In this document: piece by piece, positions 10,207 through 17,123 of the stretch
Layout: every line of letters begins with the position of its first letter
Numbering within the stretch: the first letter of the stretch is position 1
Assembly (NCBI RefSeq): GCF_004022565.1
Contig: NZ_CP022987.1
Span: 1,612,001 to 1,676,000 of the forward strand
Direction of reading: 5' to 3'
DNA length: 64,000 nt
Origin: Pollutimonas thiosulfatoxidans
Lineage (GTDB): Bacteria; Pseudomonadota; Gammaproteobacteria; Burkholderiales; Burkholderiaceae_B
Notes under the pieces: model-generated
Database searches by the model: none
What the model was told of the DNA's origin: nothing
Seen by the model: the letters and a program-made list of their open reading frames with translations, nothing else
Translations under genes and position numbers: made by a program

Positions 10207-10479
10207 ATGGCTCGTATGGTGCAATGTGTAAAGCTCAAGCGCGAGGCGGAGGGGCTGGATTACCCCCCCTACCCTGGCGACCTCGGCGTGCGTATCTGGC
10301 AAAGCGTGTCGAAGGAAGCCTGGGCGCTATGGATGGATACGCAAACCAGGCTGGTCAACGAAAACCGCCTCAATCTTGCCGACGCCCGAGCGCGCAAGTA
10401 TCTGGCCACGCAAATGGAAAGCTTCCTGTTTGATGACGTCGACGTCGAGGCCCAGGGCTACGTGCCTCCCTCGGCATAA
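10207..10479 (+). CDS. Fe(2+)-trafficking protein, YggX family
   Basis: A small protein of 90 residues starting MARMVQCVKLKREAEGL, a near-standard N-terminus for the YggX family. These proteins protect iron-sulfur clusters against oxidation and have been proposed to carry Fe(II). The conserved Cys7 and the central segment AWALWMDTQTRLVNENRLN are present. An in-frame ATG three codons earlier (10198) exists, but family alignment favours 10207. It lies 63 bases after argA and is followed directly by a strong hairpin terminator. Confidence 0.93.
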   Translation: MARMVQCVKLKREAEGLDYPPYPGDLGVRIWQSVSKEAWALWMDTQTRLVNENRLNLADARARKYLATQMESFLFDDVDVEAQGYVPPSA

Positions 10480-10482
10480 CGC

Positions 10483-10524
10483 GATCAACAAAAAACCGCC
10501 GATCAAGGCGGTTTTTTGTTGATC
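10483..10524. terminator. Perfect bidirectional rho-independent terminator
   Basis: The two arms GATCAACAAAAAACCGCC (10483-10500) and GGCGGTTTTTTGTTGATC (10507-10524) are exact reverse complements, 18 bp, with a six-base loop. Each strand reads a GC-rich core followed by six T residues, so it can stop transcripts from the YggX gene (plus) and from phoU (minus). Confidence 0.93.
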
Positions 10525-10534
10525 TGGCCGGTGC

Positions 10535-11260
10535 TCAGATCTCGTTTTCTTCTTCGGCGGCTTCACCCCTGGCCAGTCTCTCGGTGTTTTTGATGCCAGT
10601 GTGCCGTACGTCGTCGCCCCGGACCATGTAGATAACGCGTTCGGACATGTTCTTGGCATGATCGCCGATGCGCTCGAGCGCGCGGGCTATGAAGATCAGG
10701 TCGATGGAGCGCGAGATCGTGCGCGGGTCTTCTATCATGTAGGTAATGATATGACGTAGAGAGCCTTTCCACTCTTTGTCGACTTCCTTGTCGTTACGCA
10801 CGACCTGCGCCGCATGAACGGGATCGAGCCGGGCAAAAGCGTCCAGAGAGTCGCGGATCATGGCGGTGACGAAATTTGCCATGTGGCGCAACTCGACCAC
10901 GGGCTCGTAGCGGCCCCCGGACTCGTGCAGGCGCCGCGCCATCTTGGCGATTTTCTCGGCTTCGTCGCCACAGCGTTCCATGTCGGTCAGCATCTTTGAT
11001 ACGGACAACAGCAAACGCAGGTCGACGGCGGTGGGCTGGTTGCGAGCAATAAGCAGGCTGATGCGCTCATCAATTTCGACCTCCAGGCGATTGACTTCTT
11101 TTTCGCGCTCGCGCACTTTATCGACCAGAGTGAGGTCGCCCGTAGAGAGCGCCTCCATGCCGTCCTGCACCATGGCTTCGACCAGCCCGCCCATTTCAAG
11201 GAAGAGCGATCGTGTGGTTTCAAGATCGGTATGAAATTGCTTATTCGTGTGCTCAGACAT
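10535..11260 (-). CDS. phoU: Phosphate signalling regulator PhoU
   Basis: A protein of 241 residues starting MSEHTNKQFHTDLETTRS, with the two three-helix-bundle PhoU repeats visible as related segments: ERCGDEAEKIAKMARRL in the first and ALERIGDHAKNMSERV in the second. The acidic E/DxxxD metal-binding pattern is kept in both. PhoU damps the PhoR/PhoB phosphate response and controls PstSCAB uptake. No pst or phoBR genes are in this window, so here it is separate or at the far end of a split locus. It is 68 bases downstream of rpiA on the same strand and ends at the shared terminator. Confidence 0.95.
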   Translation of the reverse strand: MSEHTNKQFHTDLETTRSLFLEMGGLVEAMVQDGMEALSTGDLTLVDKVREREKEVNRLEVEIDERISLLIARNQPTAVDLRLLLSVSKMLTDMERCGDEAEKIAKMARRLHESGGRYEPVVELRHMANFVTAMIRDSLDAFARLDPVHAAQVVRNDKEVDKEWKGSLRHIITYMIEDPRTISRSIDLIFIARALERIGDHAKNMSERVIYMVRGDDVRHTGIKNTERLARGEAAEEENEI

Positions 11261-11328
11261 ATCGGCCCTTGATGTTCACATAAAAAATTGAAGTTACACA
11301 GGTAGTTTACATGTGAATCGTGACGCCT

Positions 11329-12012
11329 TTATGACAAGGGCAAATTCAGTCGACGCACGCCCGATTGTGTCGAGACCAACAGTACGTCTGCCCCGGCCAA
11401 GGCAAACAGGCCGCAGGAAACCACGCCGGGAATATCATTGATCAGGCCCTCCAGGTCGGCAGGCGCGGTGATCTGCAAACCCGCCACATCCACGATCTGA
11501 CAGCCATTATCCGTAAGGAAGCCCTCGCGCAGCGCCGGTTCGCCGCCCAGGCCTGCCAGCCGCCTCGACACGACTTCACGTGCCATCGGAATGACTTCGA
11601 TCGGCAGAGGGTAGGCGCCCAGGGTCTGCACCAACTTGGACTCGTCCACAATACACAGGAATTGTTCGGCCACGGACGCCACGATCTTCTCGCGCGTGAG
11701 CGCGCCGCCCCCGCCCTTGATCATGTTCAAGCCGTGATCGACCTCGTCTGCGCCGTCGACATACCAGGGCATGCTGGCCACATCGTTCAGGTCGAAGACG
11801 CGGATGCCGGCCTCCGCCAGGCGGGCCGAACTGCGCTCCGAGCTTGATACAGCACCGAGAAAACGATTCTTGTACGGGGTGATCGCCTCAATGAAAAGGT
11901 CTACCGTGGACCCTGTACCCACCCCCAACACAGTTTCTGGTGTGAGTTCGGGCAAAATGAATTGCACCGCGGCCTCGGCCACTTGTCGTTTGAGATCTGA
12001 TTGCGTAAGCAT
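11329..12012 (-). CDS. rpiA: Ribose-5-phosphate isomerase A
   Basis: A protein of 227 residues starting MLTQSDLKRQVAEAAVQF; an upstream in-frame start lacks family support. RpiA motifs are present: the phosphate loop GVGTGSTVDLFI, the DGADEVD segment with its catalytic acid, and KGGGGALTREKIVA. It interconverts ribose 5-phosphate and ribulose 5-phosphate in the non-oxidative pentose phosphate pathway. It starts 16 bases after the Spx-like gene and probably shares its transcript. Confidence 0.96.
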   Translation of the reverse strand: MLTQSDLKRQVAEAAVQFILPELTPETVLGVGTGSTVDLFIEAITPYKNRFLGAVSSSERSSARLAEAGIRVFDLNDVASMPWYVDGADEVDHGLNMIKGGGGALTREKIVASVAEQFLCIVDESKLVQTLGAYPLPIEVIPMAREVVSRRLAGLGGEPALREGFLTDNGCQIVDVAGLQITAPADLEGLINDIPGVVSCGLFALAGADVLLVSTQSGVRRLNLPLS

Positions 12013-12028
12013 GCGTATGATCCTGTCG

Positions 12029-12385
12029 TCAGGCAAAAATTGCGGAGTACTTCTTTTCCGAAAAACCGACACTGACCTGCCCGTCGGCGTCCACCATCAC
12101 AGGACGTCGTATCAAGGCCGGAAACTCGGCGATCAGCGCCAGCCAATCCTGGGCAGTCTGTGGCGCCTTGCGCTCGGCAGGTAAATTGCGCCAGGTCATT
12201 GAAGCCCGATTCACCAGCTTCTCCCATCCGCCCAATTCGTCGGCCAAGACAGCCAAGACAGCCGGAGCGATGGGGTTATCGCGGTAATCGGTGAAGGCAA
12301 ACGGCATGCCGTTCGCTTCGAGCCAGGCCATCGCCTTGATACAGGTGCTGCACTTCTTCAATCCATAAACCGCAATACTACGCAT
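12029..12385 (-). CDS. ArsC/Spx/MgsR family protein (YffB-like)
   Basis: A protein of 118 residues with a thioredoxin-like fold and the redox motif C12-S-T-C15 in YGLKKCSTCIKAMAWLE. The family includes arsenate reductase and the transcription modulator Spx. This subgroup (YffB-like) is widespread in proteobacteria, is usually thought to be a glutathione-dependent thiol reductase, and seldom acts in arsenic resistance. RRPVMVD near residue 93 matches the conserved ligand-binding segment of ArsC relatives. There is no arsenic gene nearby. It starts 9 bases after the last transporter gene, which suggests read-through from that operon. Confidence 0.85.
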   Translation of the reverse strand: MRSIAVYGLKKCSTCIKAMAWLEANGMPFAFTDYRDNPIAPAVLAVLADELGGWEKLVNRASMTWRNLPAERKAPQTAQDWLALIAEFPALIRRPVMVDADGQVSVGFSEKKYSAIFA

Positions 12386-12394
12386 GTGGTGTCC

Positions 12395-13201
12395 TTACTG
12401 TTGGGCTTGTTTGCGCCACTGCATGCGGTTGGCGATGACGACAAACAGGCCGACGATGAGTATGAATAGCGTGGCCAGCGCATTGATCTCGGGCTTCAGA
12501 CCCAGCCGGACGCGAGAGAAAACCTCGAGCGGCAGAGTTGTATAGCCGGGTCCCGACAAGAAAGAGGCGATCACCACGTCGTCCAGCGACAAGGTGAAGG
12601 CCAACAGCCAGGCGGCCAGCAATGCCGGGAAGATCAATGGCAAGGTAATGACAAAAAAGACCTTCAGTGGACTGGCGCCCAGATCCAGGGCGGCTTCTTC
12701 GAGCGATCGGTCCAGATCACGGATGCGCGACTGGATGATGACGGCAACGTAAGCCATGCATAGGGTAACGTGACCCACCCAGATGGTGAACATGCCATTG
12801 CCGGACGGCCAGCCGAGCAACTCGCTGATCTCCACAAACATCAGCAGCAGGGAAATGCCCAACACCACCTCGGGCATCACCAGCGGTGCGCTGACCATCC
12901 CTATGTATAGCCCGAAGCCCCGAAACCGCCCCATGCGCGCCAGCACATAGCCCGCCCAAGTGCCGATAATGACCGCAGCCGTTGCAGTCAAGGCCGCGAT
13001 GACCAGTGAAAGCCGGGCGGCGCTCAGCAGGGCGTCGTCCCGGAACAGCTCGCCATACCATTTGAAAGAGAAGCCTGTCCAGGACGTCATCATCGACGAA
13101 TCATTGAACGAGAAAACCATCAGGCACAGGATGGGCACGTACAAAAAGGCAAAGCCTGCGCCCAGCACGACCGCACGCAGGACGGGATCAGGACGCGTCA
13201 T
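12395..13201 (-). CDS. potI: Polyamine ABC transporter permease, PotI/PotC type
   Basis: A membrane protein of 268 residues with about six helices. The cytoplasmic EAA loop, which contacts the ATPase, reads EAALDLGASPLKVFFVITLP. The ATG at 13201 is chosen because AGAGGAG lies eight bases upstream; the frame extends two codons further to a TTG. The gene overlaps the end of the preceding permease gene by 14 bases. Together with the other permease it forms the putrescine/spermidine channel. Assignment to the PotFGHI (putrescine) rather than PotABCD branch follows from gene order, so the substrate is inferred. Confidence 0.88.
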   Translation of the reverse strand: MTRPDPVLRAVVLGAGFAFLYVPILCLMVFSFNDSSMMTSWTGFSFKWYGELFRDDALLSAARLSLVIAALTATAAVIIGTWAGYVLARMGRFRGFGLYIGMVSAPLVMPEVVLGISLLLMFVEISELLGWPSGNGMFTIWVGHVTLCMAYVAVIIQSRIRDLDRSLEEAALDLGASPLKVFFVITLPLIFPALLAAWLLAFTLSLDDVVIASFLSGPGYTTLPLEVFSRVRLGLKPEINALATLFILIVGLFVVIANRMQWRKQAQQ

Positions 13202-14114
13202 GTCCAACTCCTCTGGTGTCGTTCAATTGCCTGGCCTGGTTGTACTGGAACAGCACCAGTGGAACCAGCAACATCAAGACCATGACGCAGGTCACTGCGG
13301 CCGCCATCGGCCAATCGGCATTATTGAAGAATTCCGTCCACATCACCCGCCCCATCATCAAGGTATTGGCGCCACCCAGCATCTCGGGTATGACGTATTC
13401 GCCAACCGTAGGAATGAACACCAGCATGGCTCCGGCGATCACACCGGGCATGGACAAGGGGACAGTAATGGTCAGGAAGGCTTTCCATGGCCGCGCGCCC
13501 AGATCGTAGGCGGCTTCCAGCAAACGCAGATCAAACTTGACCAGGTTGGCGTACAGGGGCAGCACGAAGAACGGCAGGTAGGCATAGACCAGGCCGATGT
13601 AGACAGCCAGGTCGGTGCGATAAATTTCCAGCGGCACGTCTATGACGCCCAACCACAACAAGAAGTTATTGAGCAGGCCATCGTTGCGCAGGATCCCGAC
13701 CCAGGCATACACACGCAGCAGCAAGGACGTCCAAAACGGCAGGATGACGCCCAGCAGCAACAGGTTGCGCAACGAAGGTTCGGATCGGGCGATGTAGTAC
13801 GCCATCGGATAGCCGATCAGCATGCAGCACAGCGTTGTGATCGCTGCCATTTTTACCGAGTTCAGGTACGTGGCGATATACAGACTATCGCTGAACAGCA
13901 GCGCGTAGCCACGCAGGCTCAAGGCCAAGGTCAGGGTCTGTTCCTGCAATTCCGCCAATGGGGTATACGGCGGAATGCCGAAACGCAGATCAGCAAAGCT
14001 GATCTTCAGCACCAATAAGAACGGCAGCAACAGAAACAAGGCCAACCACAGGAACGGCGGCATGATCGTCAGCCAGCGTCGAATCGGCCATGCGCGCCAG
14101 GACAATCCGTTCAT
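13188..14114 (-). CDS. potH: Polyamine ABC transporter permease, PotH type
   Basis: A membrane protein of 308 residues with six predicted helices, opening with a strongly hydrophobic segment (residues 16-40). Its EAA loop is EAAYDLGARPWKAFLTITVP. It pairs with the PotI-like permease as the transmembrane channel of a polyamine importer. The ATG overlaps the end of the ATPase gene by four bases (ATGA), a sign of translational coupling. Confidence 0.9.
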   Translation of the reverse strand: MNGLSWRAWPIRRWLTIMPPFLWLALFLLLPFLLVLKISFADLRFGIPPYTPLAELQEQTLTLALSLRGYALLFSDSLYIATYLNSVKMAAITTLCCMLIGYPMAYYIARSEPSLRNLLLLGVILPFWTSLLLRVYAWVGILRNDGLLNNFLLWLGVIDVPLEIYRTDLAVYIGLVYAYLPFFVLPLYANLVKFDLRLLEAAYDLGARPWKAFLTITVPLSMPGVIAGAMLVFIPTVGEYVIPEMLGGANTLMMGRVMWTEFFNNADWPMAAAVTCVMVLMLLVPLVLFQYNQARQLNDTRGVGHDAS

Positions 14115-15250
14115 GATGGCAACACCGTGGCGCTGTCATCCGACCACGACACGAATACCTCTTCATCCAGACCCGGTGCGTCGGCTTGGGCCAGCATCAG
14201 GCTGGGCACACTGGCCTCCATAAGCTGCCCCGAGTCCAGCCTTACCTGGTAGCGCGCGTAGCTGCCCATCCACGCGACGTGGCTGACCATGCCATGGCCC
14301 CAGTTGAATTCTGCGTCGGGCTGCTCACGCAGCACGCGTATGTTCTCGGGCCGTATCGAAACATGCACCTCCATGCCCAGCGGCTCGCTGACGCCATGAC
14401 TGACGTATAGCGGTCGGGTCAGCTCGGGACTTTCGATCGACACATGGTCGGACTCGTCGACAACGATCGTGCCGGTAAATAGATTGGTGGAGCCGATAAA
14501 ACCGGCCACGAAGCGAGAGTTGGGGAAGGCATAAACCGCTTGCGGTGTGCCGCACTGAATGATCTGCCCTTCCGTCATGACAGCCAGCCGATGCGCCATG
14601 GTCATGGCTTCTTCCTGATCGTGGGTCACCATGATGCAAGTCACGCCGACCTGATCCAGGATCTTGATCAGTTCAAGCTGCGTTTTCTGGCGGATCTGCT
14701 TGTCCAGCGCCGACATGGGCTCGTCCAGCAACAAGAGCTTGGGCCGCTTGACCAGGCTGCGCGCCAAGGCCACGCGCTGCTGCTGTCCGCCTGACAATTG
14801 ATGCGGCTTTCGACGAGCGAAGCCGGCCATCTGGACCAGATCCAGCGCTTCGAAAACGCGTTCATGGATCTCGTTGCGCGGCACGCCCTCCTGTTTCAGG
14901 CCGAAAGCGACGTTCGCCTCTACTGTCATGTGAGGGAAAAGCGCGTAGGACTGGAACATCATGTTGACCGGCCGCCGATACGGCGGCAGGCTGGTGATGT
15001 CTTCGTTGTCCAGGTAGATGCGCCCCGAAGTGACCTCCTCGAAACCGGCCAGCATGCGCAGCAGCGTGGATTTTCCGCAGCCGGAGCTGCCCAGCAAGGC
15101 GAACACTTCGTGGCGCCGTACCGACAGGCTGACCGACTGCACGGCTACCGTGTCGCCGTATATCTTGACCACCTCTTCGATGCGGACGAACTCATCCGCG
15201 TCGCCTGACCACGGGGATGCGACGGAGCGATTATCGAGCATGACCGTCAA
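14111..15250 (-). CDS. potG: Polyamine ABC transporter ATP-binding protein, PotG/PotA type
   Basis: A protein of 379 residues. The nucleotide-binding domain has Walker A LLGSSGCGKST, the Q-loop MMFQSYALFPHMTV, the signature LSGGQQQRVALARSL and Walker B LLLLDEPMSALD. A C-terminal TOBE-type domain (about residues 285-375) is usual for polyamine and iron importers. It powers uptake through the two permeases encoded downstream. Its start overlaps the stop of the binding-protein gene by four bases, so all four genes form one minus-strand operon. Confidence 0.93.
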   Translation of the reverse strand: MTVMLDNRSVASPWSGDADEFVRIEEVVKIYGDTVAVQSVSLSVRRHEVFALLGSSGCGKSTLLRMLAGFEEVTSGRIYLDNEDITSLPPYRRPVNMMFQSYALFPHMTVEANVAFGLKQEGVPRNEIHERVFEALDLVQMAGFARRKPHQLSGGQQQRVALARSLVKRPKLLLLDEPMSALDKQIRQKTQLELIKILDQVGVTCIMVTHDQEEAMTMAHRLAVMTEGQIIQCGTPQAVYAFPNSRFVAGFIGSTNLFTGTIVVDESDHVSIESPELTRPLYVSHGVSEPLGMEVHVSIRPENIRVLREQPDAEFNWGHGMVSHVAWMGSYARYQVRLDSGQLMEASVPSLMLAQADAPGLDEEVFVSWSDDSATVLPS

Positions 15251-16347
15251 CGCCCGGACTTGAGCTCAGCCCACATGCGCGTTTGCACGCGCTGCATGGC
15301 AGGAGTCTGTGGCTTGATCACATAAAGTGTGCTGGCAACGTCGTCGGGTGGGTAGATCATGGGGTTGTCGGCCACTTCCTTGACGACGTGCTTGCGTGCC
15401 TCTTTGTTGGCGTTCGGGTAAAACATGACGTTAGTGATGGCGGCATGCACTTGGGGCGTTTCTATGTAGTTGATGAAGGCATGTGCCTCGTCTACGTTCG
15501 CCGCGTCTTTCGGTATGGCCATGGTGTCGAACCAGGCCGGGGCCCCGCCCTCGGGAATGTAATAGTCGATCTTGTAGCTCTTGCCCGCCTCGCGGGCCCG
15601 ATTGGCCGCGATCATGACGTCGCCGGAGTAACCGTAGACCATGCACAAATCGCCCGCGGCCAGCTCATCGATGTAGCCGGACGAACTGAACTGCCTGATA
15701 TAGGGGCGTATGGTTTTCAGCAGCGCCAACGCTTCTTGGTAGTCTTGCTGCTTGCTGCTGTTGGGGTCCTTGCCAAGGTAATGCAAGACAGCCGGGAACA
15801 CTTGCGCGGCCTCGTCCAGCACCGAGATCCCGCAAGCCTTCAGCTTTTCAGCATTCTCGGGCTTGAACAGCATGTCCCAACTGCCCAGTTGCACGTCGGC
15901 GCCCAGGATTTCCTTAACCTTGTCGACATTGAAGCCCAGGCCATTGGTACCGTAGCCCCACGGCACCAGGTATTGGTTACCTGGATCAACCGCCTCGACA
16001 ATAGCCATGATGGCCGGGTCCAGATGCTCCCAGTTCGGTATCTTGCTCTTGTCCAGCTTCTGAAACAGACCGCCTTCGATCTGCCGGGCTGCATAGTGCG
16101 TAGACGGCACGACCACGTCGTAACCGGACTTGCCGGTCAACAGCTTGGCTTGCAAGGTGTCGTTGCTGTCGTAGACGTCATAGCGCAGCTTGATGTCTGT
16201 GGCTTTTTCAAATCCGGAAAGTGTGTCGGGGGCAGTGTATTCAGCCCAGTTATAGACATTCACGACGCGCTGTTGGGCGCTGACGGGCGACAATGCCGTC
16301 GCAACGACGGCGGCCATAAGCAGCCTTTTCGCTGTGTTGAACTTCAT
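15247..16347 (-). CDS. potF: Periplasmic polyamine-binding protein, PotF type
   Basis: A protein of 366 residues with a Sec signal peptide: a basic MKFNTAKR start, a hydrophobic stretch, and a likely cleavage site after PVSA near residue 24. The mature part starts with VVNVYNWAEY, the typical opening of PotD/PotF proteins. It captures polyamine in the periplasm and delivers it to the permeases. It is the first gene of the four-gene operon. The 59-base gap to the upstream Kdo-kinase-like gene is AT-rich and has a small GCC/GGC hairpin followed by six T on the minus strand, a weak possible terminator. Whether the substrate is putrescine or spermidine cannot be decided here. Confidence 0.9.
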   Translation of the reverse strand: MKFNTAKRLLMAAVVATALSPVSAQQRVVNVYNWAEYTAPDTLSGFEKATDIKLRYDVYDSNDTLQAKLLTGKSGYDVVVPSTHYAARQIEGGLFQKLDKSKIPNWEHLDPAIMAIVEAVDPGNQYLVPWGYGTNGLGFNVDKVKEILGADVQLGSWDMLFKPENAEKLKACGISVLDEAAQVFPAVLHYLGKDPNSSKQQDYQEALALLKTIRPYIRQFSSSGYIDELAAGDLCMVYGYSGDVMIAANRAREAGKSYKIDYYIPEGGAPAWFDTMAIPKDAANVDEAHAFINYIETPQVHAAITNVMFYPNANKEARKHVVKEVADNPMIYPPDDVASTLYVIKPQTPAMQRVQTRMWAELKSGR

Positions 16348-16406
16348 TACGAGCCTCCCCCGACAATATTAAAAAAGCCAAAAGGCGTGATGATAAAGCT
16401 TTTTAG

Positions 16407-17123
16407 CTAAAAATGGCCATCTGCCCGTATCAACCGCGAATAGGCCGGTTCCAGCGCCATCCACCACTGTGCTCCCGAATCGCCAGCCACCTTGATGAGC
16501 GAGCGGCGTAGCCGTAGTAAGTTGCCACGCCGCCGTTCCGGCGAGACCGTCATCTTGCGGCCTTTGTCGAAGTCTATAAGCCAGACGCCGCCATCTTCGC
16601 CAAGCAGAATATTGTAGGCGTTCAGGTCGGCATGCCAGACACCTGCCTCGTGCATTGCATAAATGGCGGCCGCAACCTTGGCAGGGTCGGCATCGTCCAG
16701 CGCGCGGGCCAGCGGCTGCACATTGGGTATGCGTGCGATCAGGATGGCGGCGCGATAGCTCAGGCCGCGACGCCAGTAGGCGGCGGCCAAAGGTCGCGGC
16801 ACCGGCAAATCAAGTTCGTACAGGTAGCGCAATAATTCGAACTCGGCGAAAGACCGGCTGGCTTCGGCCGACCTCCACAGGTAGTTATCGGCGCTTATTC
16901 TTGCAGCCAGACCGCCGCGCCGATAATGGCGCAGCACCGCCGCACCGAAGCCGCCGCTCACAAACCAGGCAGCCTGTCGCCCGCCATGCGAGACCGCCTG
17001 CGCCTGCAGCGACTCGGCGTTCGGATCAAACCACTGCGGCGTAGGCTGGTCCAGCGTTGCCGCGTCGTAGCGGATCGCCCCCTGTGCCATCGGGAAATCG
17101 ACGCTGCGTATCCTTGTCATCAT
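16407..17123 (-). CDS. kdkA: 3-deoxy-D-manno-octulosonic acid kinase (Kdo kinase) family
   Basis: A protein of 238 residues with a small kinase fold. The catalytic loop reads HADLNAYNILL and the metal-binding segment reads LIDFDKGR, both as in KdkA/WaaP lipopolysaccharide kinases. The N-terminal glycine-rich GGFGAAVLRHYRRGG is the ATP-binding region. These enzymes phosphorylate the inner-core Kdo residue of LPS on the cytoplasmic side. The start overlaps the stop of the FtsX-type permease gene by four bases. A second possible start is the ATG one codon in. The envelope function fits the neighbouring permease only loosely. Confidence 0.88.
   Translation of the reverse strand: MMTRIRSVDFPMAQGAIRYDAATLDQPTPQWFDPNAESLQAQAVSHGGRQAAWFVSGGFGAAVLRHYRRGGLAARISADNYLWRSAEASRSFAEFELLRYLYELDLPVPRPLAAAYWRRGLSYRAAILIARIPNVQPLARALDDADPAKVAAAIYAMHEAGVWHADLNAYNILLGEDGGVWLIDFDKGRKMTVSPERRRGNLLRLRRSLIKVAGDSGAQWWMALEPAYSRLIRADGHF

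Noticed and set aside
12029..12385. Arsenic resistance gene
   Set aside because: The CSTC motif belongs to the Spx/YffB-type branch and no ars genes are nearby.
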